Assembly: GCF_022531965.1 (NCBI RefSeq)
Contig: NZ_CP092831.1
Span: 4,473,001-4,537,000 of the forward strand
Source: Paenibacillus peoriae
Lineage (GTDB): Bacteria; Bacillota; Bacilli; Paenibacillales; Paenibacillaceae
Direction of reading: 5' to 3'
Length of the DNA: 64,000 nucleotides
Of the stretch, positions 11,215 through 22,765 are shown piece after piece. A program made the translations under genes and the position numbers. How positions within the stretch are numbered: the stretch's first letter is position 1; every line of letters begins with the position of its first letter. Below the pieces are notes generated by a model. The model did no database searches. It was not told the DNA's origin and saw only the letters and a list, made by a program, of their open reading frames with translations.

Positions 11215-12387
11215 ATGAACAAATTCACATATTATAACCCCACCAAATTAATATTTGGAGACAATCAAATTGAAGAACTGCAGCAGGAGCTGCTGAATTA
11301 CGGCAAAAATATTTTACTGATATACGGAGGCGGAAGTGTCAAGCGAAATGGTCTGTATGACCAGGTATTAAACGCGTTAGAGCCGCTACATCTTAACATT
11401 CATGAATTGTCCGGCGTAGAGCCGAATCCGCGCTTGTCCACCGTTAAGAAGGGCATCGACATTTGCCGAAATGAAAACATCGACTTCTTACTTGCAGTAG
11501 GCGGCGGAAGCGTTATTGATTGCACCAAAGCCATCGCAGCAGGGGCTGAATATGACGGCGATGTGTGGGATATTATCAATAAAAAGCACATGCCTACCCA
11601 GGCTCTGCCATTCGGTACCATCCTCACACTCGCCGCTACCGGTTCAGAAATGAATCCAGATTCTGTTATCACCAACTGGGAAACAAACGAAAAATACGTA
11701 TGGGGCAGCGCGGTGACGCATCCGAAATTCTCGATTCTGGACCCACAAAACACCTTCTCTGTGCCACGTGATCAGACGGTATATGGCATGGTGGATATGA
11801 TGAGCCATGTATTTGAACAGTATTTTCACAATGTTAAAAATACACCGTTGCAAGATCGTATGTGCTTTTCCGTGCTGCAAACCGTAATCGAAACTGCACC
11901 TAAGCTGTTGGAGGATTTGCACAACTACGAGCATCGCGAAACGATTTTATATGCCGGAACGATTGCTCTTAACGGAACACTGCAAATGGGCTACTTCGGG
12001 GACTGGGCTTCGCATACGATTGAACATGCATTATCTGCTGTATATGATATTCCTCATGCTGGCGGTCTGGCGATCCTATTCCCCAACTGGATGAGACATA
12101 CGGTGGATCAGGATGCTGCACGCATGAAACGGCTGATGCTCAGCATGTTTGACTTAGACACCGTAGATAAAACAGATAGAGAAATCGCTTTGGAGGGTAT
12201 TGACCGTCTTAGTGCATTCTGGACAAGTCTCGGTGCCCCTTCCACCCTGGCCGATTACAATATTAATGATGAGCAATTGGAAAAAATCGCAACCATTGCA
12301 GCCCGTGAAATGGAATATGGAGGCTTCGGTAATTATAAAAAGCTGAAACAGGAAGATATTTTAGCTATTTTGCGTGCATCGTTATAA
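11215..12387 (+). CDS. Iron-containing alcohol dehydrogenase (NAD(P)H-dependent butanol dehydrogenase type)
   Basis: A 390-residue group III alcohol dehydrogenase of the YugJ/BdhA type, which reduces aldehydes to alcohols using NAD(P)[14 protein letters not shown] near residue 95 is the nucleotide-binding motif. Metal ligands are provided by the [11 protein letters not shown] helix and by the [19 protein letters not shown] segment with its paired histidines. ATG 11215 follows TGAGGGG; an upstream ATG at about 11185 is not needed. It has its own TATAAT promoter and terminator. Substrate range cannot be told from sequence; a role in fermentative redox balance is likely. Confidence 0.87.
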   Translation: MNKFTYYNPTKLIFGDNQIEELQQELLNYGKNILLIYGGGSVKRNGLYDQVLNALEPLHLNIHELSGVEPNPRLSTVKKGIDICRNENIDFLLAVGGGSVIDCTKAIAAGAEYDGDVWDIINKKHMPTQALPFGTILTLAATGSEMNPDSVITNWETNEKYVWGSAVTHPKFSILDPQNTFSVPRDQTVYGMVDMMSHVFEQYFHNVKNTPLQDRMCFSVLQTVIETAPKLLEDLHNYEHRETILYAGTIALNGTLQMGYFGDWASHTIEHALSAVYDIPHAGGLAILFPNWMRHTVDQDAARMKRLMLSMFDLDTVDKTDREIALEGIDRLSAFWTSLGAPSTLADYNINDEQLEKIATIAAREMEYGGFGNYKKLKQEDILAILRASL

Positions 12388-12392
12388 CATTC

Positions 12393-12439
12393 AAAAAGGA
12401 GTGTCCTCAAGCCTGTGATGGCTGAAGGCACTCCCTTTT
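12393..12439. terminator. Bidirectional terminator
   Basis: A long stem (AAAAGGAGTG and its complement, with an inner GCC/GGC extension) lies between two convergent genes and is followed by T-rich sequence on both strands. Confidence 0.8.
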
Positions 12440-12444
12440 GGAAT

Positions 12445-13863
12445 TTATGAATTAACTGTTTGTCCCTTTTCTTCTACTTGAATAGCTGCCCCTACACTGG
12501 CACCTGCAAGAATGCCCTTTTTCTTACTAGAATTCAGAGAATCCATATAGGTTCGGGTTTCTGCAACGACAATGCCTGATAAGCCGAGCAGTGCAATCAG
12601 GTTCGGGAAAGCCATCATTGCGTTAAAGATATCTGCCAGCAGCCAAATCGCATCCAGTTTAATGAACGCGCCCCCGCCAACGAGTAGAATGAACAGATAA
12701 CGGTATGGCTTAATCCACTTGACGCCAAGCAAGTATTCAACACAGCGTTCCCCGTAATAGTTCCAGCCGAGCATGGTGGTGAACGCGAACATAATCAGAA
12801 TAATTGTGAGCAGTTCTGCCCCCAGCGGGAATGCGCTGGAAAATGCTTGCTGAGTCATCAGGCCCGCATCGGTAGGCCCGCTCCACACACCGCTAACCAG
12901 TAGCGTCAACCCGGTCATCACACAAATAACCATCGTATCAATAAACACGCCTGTCATGGAAATCAGCCCTTGTTCCGCAGGCCATTTGGTTTTGGCAGCT
13001 GCGGCTGCAATCGGTGCGCTTCCCAATCCGGCCTCATTGGCAAAAATACCTCTGGCTACCCCACTTCGCATCGCCAGCATAATCGTAGCTCCGGCAAATC
13101 CGCCCGTTGCCGATGTAGTTGAAAATGCCGAATGGAGCACCAGCGCAATTGCGGCAGGAAGCTGGTCAGCAAACCGAATCAGTACGATGAGACAGATCAG
13201 TACGTACAAGCCTGTTTTAAAAGGAACGACCTTCGTCGATACCTTGGCAATACTTTTGAGTCCTCCAATAGTAACCAGTCCTGTGAGGATAGCAATAATC
13301 AGTGCCGTTACAATGGGCGGAACACCAAAACTGTTTTCCGTCGAAGATACAATCGCTTTGACCTGTGGAAACGTTCCAATCCCGAACAACGCTACCAGCA
13401 TGCCCGAAAAAGCAAACAGCATCGCCAGCGGTTTAAAACGGCGTCCCAGACCTTTCTCAATATAATACATCGGGCCGCCGGAAAATTGTCCATTCCGATC
13501 CTTCACCCGGTATTTTACCGCAAGTACACCTTCCGCATATTTCGTCGCCATCCCAAAAAAGGCTGCAACGACCATCCAGAACAAGGCACCCGGCCCGCCC
13601 AGCTTAATGGCTGTCGCTACGCCGACAATACTTCCTGTGCCAACTGTAGCCGCTAGCGCCGTACTCAAAGCCGCAAAACTACTTACATCCCCGCTGCCTT
13701 CATTCGGGGCCTTACCGATCAGCTTGATCGCCAGGGGCAGGCGGAATACCTGCAACATTTTCAGACGTATGGTCAGCCACAACCCCGTTCCCATGACAAG
13801 AATGATGAGAGGCGCCCCCCATATCCAACTGCTAATCGCTTCTAACACATGTACCAAATTCAT
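12445..13863 (-). CDS. AGCS-family sodium/alanine (glycine) symporter
   Basis: A 472-residue alanine-or-glycine:cation symporter with about 11 hydrophobic helices. Family blocks include FAALSTALAATVGTGSIVGVATAI and GGPMYYIEKGLG near the N-terminal half, and NEAGLGSAPIAAAAA in the middle. I choose ATG 13863 because the longer open frame runs into the upstream terminator hairpin and lacks a binding site, whereas GGAGGAG precedes 13863. A tandem glycine riboswitch and an intrinsic terminator lie in its leader, which makes glycine the most probable substrate or signal. Confidence 0.9.
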   Translation of the reverse strand: MNLVHVLEAISSWIWGAPLIILVMGTGLWLTIRLKMLQVFRLPLAIKLIGKAPNEGSGDVSSFAALSTALAATVGTGSIVGVATAIKLGGPGALFWMVVAAFFGMATKYAEGVLAVKYRVKDRNGQFSGGPMYYIEKGLGRRFKPLAMLFAFSGMLVALFGIGTFPQVKAIVSSTENSFGVPPIVTALIIAILTGLVTIGGLKSIAKVSTKVVPFKTGLYVLICLIVLIRFADQLPAAIALVLHSAFSTTSATGGFAGATIMLAMRSGVARGIFANEAGLGSAPIAAAAAKTKWPAEQGLISMTGVFIDTMVICVMTGLTLLVSGVWSGPTDAGLMTQQAFSSAFPLGAELLTIILIMFAFTTMLGWNYYGERCVEYLLGVKWIKPYRYLFILLVGGGAFIKLDAIWLLADIFNAMMAFPNLIALLGLSGIVVAETRTYMDSLNSSKKKGILAGASVGAAIQVEEKGQTVNS

Positions 13864-13893
13864 TTCAACCCGCTCCTCCAGCATATTAGAAAA

Positions 13894-13924
13894 CAAAAAA
13901 GAGTCAAATCAGCTGATTCGACTC
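13894..13924 (-). terminator. Leader terminator in the glycine riboswitch expression platform
   Basis: On the minus strand GAGTCGAATCAGCTGATTTGACTC forms a nearly perfect hairpin followed by TTTTTTG, located between the aptamers and the symporter start. It is placed to switch transcription on or off. Confidence 0.75.
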
Positions 13925-14030
13925 CTGGAGAGGTTAAAGGCACGAAAAAATACAACCATCTTGTGCAGGTTTCTGCCTCTAATAGCTCATAAAAAAGCCT
14001 AGGGCATTCCCTGTCACAGGTTATTCGCGT

Positions 14031-14206
14031 CTCTGTCCTTTTGCCTGAGAGTTTAAGCAGATGTTCTCTGCGGTGCACCTTCGGCGCCCAATTAAGGGTC
14101 TCTCCAGAGTTCTGTCCGTTTACGGTCCCCGCTTGTGGCTGTAAACAGCCTAAGCACCTGAGAGTTTTGCCCCTTCGGTCGGAACTTTCGTTCCATCTCC
14201 CGCAAA
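14031..14206 (-). promoter_or_regulatory. Tandem glycine riboswitch
   Basis: Two consecutive aptamers are visible on the minus strand. Aptamer 1 has GCGGGAGA, CGACCGAAGGGGCAAAACTC and CTCAGGTGC, ending in GGACAGAA. A short linker leads to aptamer 2, which has CTCTGGAGAG, GCGCCGAAGGTGCA, AAACTCTCAGG and AAAAGGACAGAG. The repeated GCCGAAGG...CTCTCAGG...AGGACAGAG pattern is the Rfam gcvT-type signature. It accounts for most of the 514-base gap upstream of the symporter and its output is the terminator at 13894-13924. Confidence 0.93.
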
Positions 14207-14235
14207 CATCAACCAGACATATGAAATTTTTATTC

Positions 14236-14265
14236 ATTATACAGAAAACTTTCAGCTTATTACAA
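14236..14265 (-). promoter_or_regulatory. Promoter of the riboswitch-symporter transcript
   Basis: On the minus strand a perfect TATAAT (14236-14241) lies 18 bases downstream of TTGTAA (14260-14265), about 30 bases before the first aptamer. Confidence 0.65.
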
Positions 14266-14308
14266 GTGAAAAGTTTGTGAAGCCCTCTGAAATATTATTA
14301 TGTCTATC

Positions 14309-14361
14309 AAAAAAGCGGGTACAGCAGATCGCATCCTTAGGATGTCCTCTGCTATACCCGC
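14309..14361 (-). terminator. Terminator of the 6-phospho-beta-glucosidase gene
   Basis: A stem GCGGGTATAGCAGA / TCTGCTGTACCCGC (one mismatch) with an inner CATCC/GGATG extension is followed on the minus strand by TTTTTTG. Confidence 0.85.
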
Positions 14362-14377
14362 CCGAGATGATATGGAA

Positions 14378-15877
<1,500 letters not shown>

Positions 15878-15919
15878 CTAAGTAATCCCATCAAATGCTG
15901 CAAATGTGAATCCATACCT

Positions 15920-15932
15920 AACGGTAACCGTT
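15920..15932. promoter_or_regulatory. Candidate operator near the phospho-beta-glucosidase
   Basis: AACGGT-A-ACCGTT is a perfect 6+1+6 inverted repeat in the 213-base divergent region, about 85 bases upstream of the GH1 gene. It is a plausible site for the neighbouring LacI protein. Confidence 0.4.
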
Positions 15933-15998
15933 CTCCTTTGAAATGCATTGACAGATGCTTTAAAATAGACGTAATGCCCTCATAAGCATCCTAATTGT

Positions 15999-16012
15999 TG
16001 TAACGCGTTTCA
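15999..16012. promoter_or_regulatory. LacI-type operator upstream of the regulator
   Basis: TGTAACGCGTTTCA is a 14-bp near-perfect palindrome with the AACGCGTT core typical of LacI/GalR operators. It is centred about 43 bases before the regulator start. The centre reads GC instead of CG at the cre position, so it is not a proper cre. Confidence 0.5.
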
Positions 16013-16048
16013 TGTCAAGTATTTTTTTCTTATGTGAGGAGAAGCTCC

Positions 16049-17020
16049 ATGTCGAATCTTGATCAAATTGCAAAACTGGCGGGCTTTTCCAAGGCTACGG
16101 TATCCAGAGTATTAAATCAGTCCCCCCATGTCAGTCATGAAACAAGAGCTAAGATTTTGAAAATCATGCAGGAATTAGATTATGTTCCTAATCGGAATGC
16201 CATTTCCCTATCCAAGGGTCAGACGCTTCAGATTGGTATCATCACTTCAACGATTAATGAAATTGTTCTTGCTTTTCTGGACAGCTTTGTAGAAATCGCC
16301 GGACAATATGAATTCCAGACCATTATTTATACTTCGGGAGAAGACAAAAAGAAAGAGCTTCAAGCTTTTGAAGATTTAAAAAGAAAAAGAGTCGACGCGC
16401 TGGTCATCATTTCCTGCGTGAATGACACTGATTTTTTGAGTACCTATTGTAAATATGGCCCAATCGTGGCCTGGCAACGAATGGAGCATACCGATATTCG
16501 CTCCGTGGCAATGGATCAATATGAAGGTTACATGCTAGCACTAAAGCATTTGATACAAAAAGGCTATACTCGTATAGCCAATGCTTTTGGCCGTCCGAGC
16601 AGCATCAATACCCATAGCAGACAACGAGCCTATGAACAGATCATGAGTGAGCACAATCTGCCAGTGTTGCAACACTGGAATCACTCTTCAATTTATAATA
16701 TCCGTGATGGCGAACAGGTCGTACGGGATTTGTTACAGCATCGGGGGGAATTCCCAGAGGCTATTTTATGTGCTAACGATTATGTAGCTGTGGGCATTCT
16801 CTGCGAAGCACGCAGACAACGGCTGAACGTACCGGGAGATCTGGCGATTGTTGGGTTTGATAACACGGAGCTGTCGCATACGTTGGGGATTACAACGATT
16901 CAAAATCCCATCATGGCTCAAGCACAAAATGCTTTTTTCATGCTTTCCCCCCAGCTGATTGGACGCCAAATGGAGCTTCATTCGCTAGAGTACAGCCTCA
17001 TTGAACGTACGACCACATAA
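16049..17020 (+). CDS. LacI-family transcriptional regulator
   Basis: A 323-residue LacI/GalR protein. LDQIAKLAGFSKATVSRVLNQ is the helix-turn-helix and YVPNRNAISLSKG the hinge. The effector domain ends with FDNTELSHTLGITTIQNP. I use ATG 16049, preceded by GTGAGGAGAAGC, in place of an in-frame start 15 bases upstream. The protein is clearly a paralogue of the one at 47151-48125: both share the KYG-IV-WQR and SV-MDQY-GY-LAL-HL blocks and both stand divergent from a 6-phospho-beta-glucosidase. It probably controls the adjacent GH1 gene. Confidence 0.88.
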   Translation: MSNLDQIAKLAGFSKATVSRVLNQSPHVSHETRAKILKIMQELDYVPNRNAISLSKGQTLQIGIITSTINEIVLAFLDSFVEIAGQYEFQTIIYTSGEDKKKELQAFEDLKRKRVDALVIISCVNDTDFLSTYCKYGPIVAWQRMEHTDIRSVAMDQYEGYMLALKHLIQKGYTRIANAFGRPSSINTHSRQRAYEQIMSEHNLPVLQHWNHSSIYNIRDGEQVVRDLLQHRGEFPEAILCANDYVAVGILCEARRQRLNVPGDLAIVGFDNTELSHTLGITTIQNPIMAQAQNAFFMLSPQLIGRQMELHSLEYSLIERTTT

Positions 17021-17095
17021 GGTAACGCTTTACTTGCAAATTAGGCAAAAGGGTCTTGATATAAAATGTTTTTTGTCGAAACAGAATAAAAAATG

Positions 17096-17123
17096 TTGAA
17101 ATCGCTTTTTTTTGTGCTACAAT
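17096..17123 (+). promoter_or_regulatory. Promoter of the licT transcript
   Basis: TTGAAA (17096-17101) and TACAAT (17118-17123) are spaced by 16 bases, just ahead of the first RAT sequence. Confidence 0.6.
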
Positions 17124-17137
17124 AGCACTATATCGAA

Positions 17138-17170
17138 GGATTGTGACCGGTGATGCGGGCAATGCCTGAG
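17138..17170 (+). promoter_or_regulatory. RAT antiterminator site 1 (licT leader)
   Basis: The sequence from GGATTGTGAC to GCCTGAG has the two-bulge hairpin layout of a ribonucleic antiterminator bound by BglG/LicT-family proteins. It overlaps the left arm of the terminator at 17161-17226, so the two folds exclude each other. Confidence 0.85.
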
Positions 17171-17226
17171 TTCAATTGAGTACTATTGCTAACAATAGTA
17201 TTGAATTGTGCTTAGGCATTTTTTAT
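17161..17226 (+). terminator. LicT-controlled leader terminator 1
   Basis: AATGCCTGAG...CTTAGGCATT with inner arms AGTACTATTG / CAATAGTATT forms a long hairpin followed by TTTTTTATT. LicT binding to the RAT would prevent it. Confidence 0.85.
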
Positions 17227-17253
17227 TGGTAAAGGATGGGAGGGGGAACTTCA

Positions 17254-18096
17254 ATGATTATTGAGAAGGTGCTCAATAACAACGTCCTATTGACTAAAAA
17301 CGATAAAGGCAAAGAGGTCATCGTGATGGGAAGAGGTATTTCCTTCAAAAAGGTGGCTGGCGATCAAGTCGATGATGATAAAATAGATAAGATTTTCATG
17401 TTAAATGAAAACGAGTTCACGGCCAAACTAACCGAGCTGCTGAACGATATTCCTGTATCTCATCTGGAGGTCGTGAATGAAATCGTAACCCATGCAACAG
17501 AAGTGTTGGATACGGAGTTAAGCGATAATATTTATTTAACGTTGACCGACCATATTCATTTTGCCATACAACGGCAAGAAAAAGGACTGGCACTCCAAAA
17601 CGCGATGCTGTATGAAATTAAACGCTTTTACAAAAAAGAATTTGCAGTTGGACTGGATGCTCTCCAAAAAATTGAAAATACGCTCGGAGTAAAATTGGGC
17701 GAAGATGAAGCGGGATTTATTGCATTGCATATGGTGAATGCACGGATTGACGGTAACGAAATGAAATCTACACTGAAAATGACTGAGATTGTCCAACATA
17801 TATTGAACATTATTACGTACCATTACGGGATTGTGCTAGATGAGTCTTCTTTTAGCTATTCGAGATTTTTGACACATTTGCAATATTTTGCGATGCGAGT
17901 GATTCGTAAAGAAGTCATTCACAGTGGTGAAGAATTCTTGTACAACCAGGTGAAGCAGACGTATACCGAAGCTTTTGCTTGCGCCCAAAAGATCAATGAG
18001 TATCTGGAAAAAACATACGATCAATATTTAAGCAAGGATGAATACGTATATCTAACTATCCATATTCATCGGGTAACTGAGCGTAATAACATATAA
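17254..18096 (+). CDS. licT: BglG/LicT-family transcriptional antiterminator
   Basis: A 280-residue RNA-binding antiterminator. The co-antiterminator RNA-binding domain spans about residues 1-56 (IIEKVLNNNVLLTKND, GRGISFKK). Two PTS regulation domains follow: PRD1 with conserved histidines in LTDHIHFAIQR and FIALHMVNAR, and PRD2 with LTHLQYFAMR and LTIHIHRVTER. These histidines receive phosphate from HPr or from the EII, coupling RNA binding to sugar supply. ATG 17254 has a GGGAGGGGGA site. It is preceded by its own RAT/terminator and followed by a second RAT/terminator before bglP, so it controls itself and the transporter. Confidence 0.95.
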   Translation: MIIEKVLNNNVLLTKNDKGKEVIVMGRGISFKKVAGDQVDDDKIDKIFMLNENEFTAKLTELLNDIPVSHLEVVNEIVTHATEVLDTELSDNIYLTLTDHIHFAIQRQEKGLALQNAMLYEIKRFYKKEFAVGLDALQKIENTLGVKLGEDEAGFIALHMVNARIDGNEMKSTLKMTEIVQHILNIITYHYGIVLDESSFSYSRFLTHLQYFAMRVIRKEVIHSGEEFLYNQVKQTYTEAFACAQKINEYLEKTYDQYLSKDEYVYLTIHIHRVTERNNI

Positions 18097-18127
18097 GACT
18101 AACAACTTCATACCCCTCATCGTTCAT

Positions 18128-18160
18128 GGATTGTGACTGGTAAGGCAGGCAAAACCTAAA
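18128..18160 (+). promoter_or_regulatory. RAT antiterminator site 2 (bglP leader)
   Basis: GGATTGTGACTGG...GGCAGGCAAAACCTAAA closely matches the classical Bacillus RAT and overlaps the left arm of the next terminator. Confidence 0.9.
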
Positions 18161-18230
18161 CTGATGGTGAAATCGACGTTCCCTTATAGGAAGAGTGCGC
18201 AGTTTTCACCACGAGTTTAGGTTTTTCTTG
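18152..18230 (+). terminator. LicT-controlled leader terminator 2
   Basis: AAACCTAAACT and GGTGAAA pair with TTTTCACC and AGTTTAGGTTT across an inner loop, followed by TTTTTCTTG. Confidence 0.8.
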
Positions 18231-18316
18231 TTTACAAGGTTAAAAAGATGCATGCCGGCGCATCTTAGCAACAAATGTAAACGGTAAACCCTATCAGTAG
18301 CAAGAATAACCCATAA

Positions 18317-20185
<1,869 letters not shown>

Positions 20186-20203
20186 CATTTAATTATCAGA
20201 CTA

Positions 20204-20320
20204 GGGCATTTTGCATAAATCCCAGGAGCGTTTTCAAATCAGCAGTATATAGATCGAAATGCTTTAATTCGTCTATATACTGTACTTACAAGCGTTGGGA
20301 ATCGAATTATGCAAAATGCT
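20204..20320. mobile_element. MITE-like 117-bp inverted-repeat element
   Basis: The ends are 13-bp inverted repeats (GCATTTTGCATAA and TTATGCAAAATGC). Inner arms CAGTATATAGA / TCTATATACTG and AGCG-type segments allow almost the whole unit to fold into one hairpin. A direct repeat GACTA flanks both sides (20199-20203 and 20321-20325), as a target duplication would. It contains no open frame. Confidence 0.65.
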
Positions 20321-20324
20321 GACT

Positions 20325-20358
20325 AAAGAAGCTTTCCCTACGGGAAAGCTTCTTTTTT
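20325..20358 (+). terminator. Terminator downstream of bglP
   Basis: AAGAAGCTTTCCC and GGGAAAGCTTCTT form a 13-bp stem with a 4-nt loop and a trailing T-run. It is the probable original bglP terminator, now separated from the gene by the element at 20204-20320. Confidence 0.85.
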
Positions 20359-20441
20359 ATACATAATGAGACAAGTGTTACAGTGAAAAACGAAAAAATC
20401 ATTTATTGTAAGTTTGAGATTGTAAAAAAAGGAGGGTTTCT

Positions 20442-20960
20442 GTGAAAAAAGGATATATCGCCGGGTTAAGTGTCATTGTATTGCTTCTCATTGGTATCGC
20501 TATTTCAGCTGTAGTTAAATTTCAAGATCTGGAGCAGGTTGTTCAGCAGAAAGATAAAGAGATCCAAGCAAGCAAAAGCAATTATCCCGAAATATATGAC
20601 CACTTGAATGCGGTTACACTAGATGGTTTTAAGCGTTTGATTCAGCAGGATCAAAGTGTGTTTGTCTATGTCGGCAGACCCAGTTGTGGAGACTGCAATC
20701 GGTTTGAGCCTAACTTTAACAAGATGATCGAACAGTATAATCTAGGCTCTAAAATTACTTTTTTGAACGTTCACAAAATCCATAAGGACAAGCCTCAATG
20801 GAATAAATTCAAAGAGGATTACAACGTTAAATACACCCCCACTATTGCAGAATTCAGAAACGGCAAGCTGGTTGATAAAATAGAATGGACGCCCAAAAGA
20901 GACCTCAGTACGGATGCTGTAAAAGAGTGGCTGACTTCCAAGAAAATTATTATTTTATAA
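20442..20960 (+). CDS. Membrane-anchored thioredoxin-fold protein
   Basis: A 172-residue protein with an N-terminal membrane segment (about residues 5-26), a short charged helix, then a thioredoxin-like domain. The active-site motif is CGDC in YVGRPSCGDCNRFEPNF near residues 80-84, and the cis-Pro loop is KYTPTIAEF. This pattern resembles the bacteriocin transport accessory/PedC-like thioredoxins of Firmicutes. The start is GTG 20442 behind AAAGGAGGG. The domain would face outside the membrane, so a role in extracytoplasmic disulphide chemistry is inferred. No bacteriocin genes are adjacent. Confidence 0.8.
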   Translation: MKKGYIAGLSVIVLLLIGIAISAVVKFQDLEQVVQQKDKEIQASKSNYPEIYDHLNAVTLDGFKRLIQQDQSVFVYVGRPSCGDCNRFEPNFNKMIEQYNLGSKITFLNVHKIHKDKPQWNKFKEDYNVKYTPTIAEFRNGKLVDKIEWTPKRDLSTDAVKEWLTSKKIIIL

Positions 20961-21007
20961 GTCTCTTTTCTATTCAATTCATTACAAACACAGAGAACTG
21001 TTTATGC

Positions 21008-21050
21008 AAAAAAAAGGTATTCATTCGTATAACGCATGAATACCTTTTTA
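21008..21050. terminator. Terminator after the thioredoxin gene
   Basis: AAAAAGGTATTCAT and ATGAATACCTTTTT pair into a 14-bp stem with a T-run; it could serve either strand. Confidence 0.8.
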
Positions 21051-21167
21051 GGAATGCACAGGTCTTCCAAGCTCTAATAAAAAAGGGGCATTCGGATTTT
21101 ATGGTGGAGACAAAATCAAAACATTTCACTTAAAAATCGGAGAATATGGTGGTATTTTTCTAAAGAC

Positions 21168-21195
21168 TTGATTTGTAGCGATATCTTAGTACAAT
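21168..21195 (+). promoter_or_regulatory. Promoter placing the start site at the ArsR start codon
   Basis: TTGATT (21168-21173) and TACAAT (21190-21195) are spaced by 16 bases. The ATG begins 7 bases after the -10 box, which is the expected transcription start, and no ribosome binding site lies between. Confidence 0.5.
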
Positions 21196-21201
21196 GGTTT
21201 T

Positions 21202-21492
21202 ATGACTACTCAAAACATAATAAATGATGAGCTCAGAGTCAAAATATTTAAGGCGTTAGCTGATGAAACAAGATTGGACATCATACGAGCTCTATACGCC
21301 AGCAAGAAGGAAATGAATTGTGGAGAAGTAGGACACATTCGCGATACTACGAAATCGAATACTTCGTATCACTTGCGTGCTTTAAAGGAGGCGAAATTGA
21401 TCAAGGTACGAAAAGAAGCTCAAACGAAGTATATGAGCATCGATTTGGAGACATTTCAAACTTACTTACCTGGATTTCTGGATACATTGTAG
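21202..21492 (+). CDS. ArsR-family winged-helix regulator
   Basis: A 96-residue winged-helix protein. The core LRVKIFKALADETRLDIIRAL and SNTSYHLRALKEAKLIKVRKEAQTKYMSID is the ArsR/SmtB DNA-binding domain. No metal-binding Cys pair is placed as in classical ArsR (the single Cys lies in MNCGEVG), so a metal effector is doubtful. The gene stands 72 bases before an MFS exporter on the same strand and probably controls it. It appears to be translated from a leaderless mRNA. Confidence 0.85.
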   Translation: MTTQNIINDELRVKIFKALADETRLDIIRALYASKKEMNCGEVGHIRDTTKSNTSYHLRALKEAKLIKVRKEAQTKYMSIDLETFQTYLPGFLDTL

Positions 21493-21564
21493 AAAGAAAT
21501 TCTTTTTTTATTCATTAGTTCAATAATCTTTGAACTATAGAACTAACTAAAAAGGGTGAATAAA

Positions 21565-22746
21565 ATGATCAAATTAACTGCTTTATTTTTCCTCATCATG
21601 TTTGTTATCGGTACGGATACGTTTTTGATATCTCCGCTCATCCCCACTCTTCAGAGCTTGTTTCATATCCCAACTGAATATTCCGGTTGGATGGTAGGGT
21701 CTTATGCTTTAGGTTATGCCATTTTTGCACTGATTGCTGGACCGCTTTCCGATGGATGGGATCGCAAAAAAGTAATGCTTTCCGGCATGATCTGCTTCTC
21801 TGTTTCAACCATGTTATGCGGCTTTGCCACAGGTTTTTGGTCGATGTTCTTCTTCCGTTTTTTAGCCGGAGTCAGCGCAGCATTTACGGCGCCTCAAGTC
21901 TGGGCATCGATCCCTACTCTGTTTCCAACGTCAAAAATCGCCAAAGTATCAGGATTCGTCATGGCAGGCTTGGCTGCTTCCCAAGCGTTCGGTATCCCTA
22001 TTGGAAGTCTGCTTGCCTCAACCCATTGGTATTATCCTTTTTTTACAATCGGTGCATGTGCATTATTGGTAGCAGTATTCATCTTCTATGCTTTGCCCGA
22101 AATGAAACCAAATCAAGGCCAAAAAACCAGGACTCCGATTTTCAGTAGATACATCCCACTATTGAATAGCCGAATGGCAAGAAAGGCTTTCCTCGCTCAT
22201 TTCTTATTTCAATGTGGATTCTTTGCTGCCTTTTCTTTCATTGGAAAATGGGTGACGGATCGCTTTCACCTTTCAATTGATCAAACGGGATACGTAATGT
22301 TTTTTCTAGGTCTTGGGAATATAGTCGGGAGCTTTGGCGGTGCCTATGTGATCAAAACGTTAAACCGTTTCAATACGCTGGTTGTAGGCTTTCTTGTCTC
22401 TATCATATGTTTTATTGTGTTGCCTCTCTTGCCGTCGGTTGCGGCTTTCGAAAGTGTTTACTTTTTCATATTCGTTAACATGGGGATCTCTTTTCCCCTA
22501 ATATTGGGAATGCTGAATTCACTAAATCCGACCATCCGCGGCACGATCTCCAGCTTGGCCAATTCAAACATGTACGCTGCGACAACGCTCGGTTCTTGGA
22601 TCGCAGGCCTGATTTACGCGACTTTTAACGGTTTTTCCGCCGTAGGCATGTTTGCGGCTATATGCTTTGCCGGTTCGTTGTTATCTTTTATATTCAGCGG
22701 TATTTTGACCAGTCACGCGAAAACAAAGAAGGAGTTTGCATCATAA
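21565..22746 (+). CDS. MFS drug-type exporter
   Basis: A 393-residue major facilitator with 12 hydrophobic helices. GPLSDGWDRKKVML between helices 2 and 3 is the MFS motif A, and FRFLAGVSAAFTAPQVWASI around helix 4 resembles the DHA1 (12-helix drug:proton antiporter) motifs. ATG 21565 follows AAAAAGGGTG; a GTG nine bases earlier is part of that site. The partner regulator is the ArsR-type gene just upstream. The substrate cannot be predicted. A transposase gene starts 19 bases after its stop. Confidence 0.85.
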   Translation: MIKLTALFFLIMFVIGTDTFLISPLIPTLQSLFHIPTEYSGWMVGSYALGYAIFALIAGPLSDGWDRKKVMLSGMICFSVSTMLCGFATGFWSMFFFRFLAGVSAAFTAPQVWASIPTLFPTSKIAKVSGFVMAGLAASQAFGIPIGSLLASTHWYYPFFTIGACALLVAVFIFYALPEMKPNQGQKTRTPIFSRYIPLLNSRMARKAFLAHFLFQCGFFAAFSFIGKWVTDRFHLSIDQTGYVMFFLGLGNIVGSFGGAYVIKTLNRFNTLVVGFLVSIICFIVLPLLPSVAAFESVYFFIFVNMGISFPLILGMLNSLNPTIRGTISSLANSNMYAATTLGSWIAGLIYATFNGFSAVGMFAAICFAGSLLSFIFSGILTSHAKTKKEFAS

Positions 22747-22765
22747 ATGCATAGAAGAAATTCAT

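Noticed and set aside
12956..13656. Two long plus-strand frames across the AGCS symporter gene
   Set aside because: Both are shadows of the symporter, which is strongly supported by family motifs and its riboswitch.
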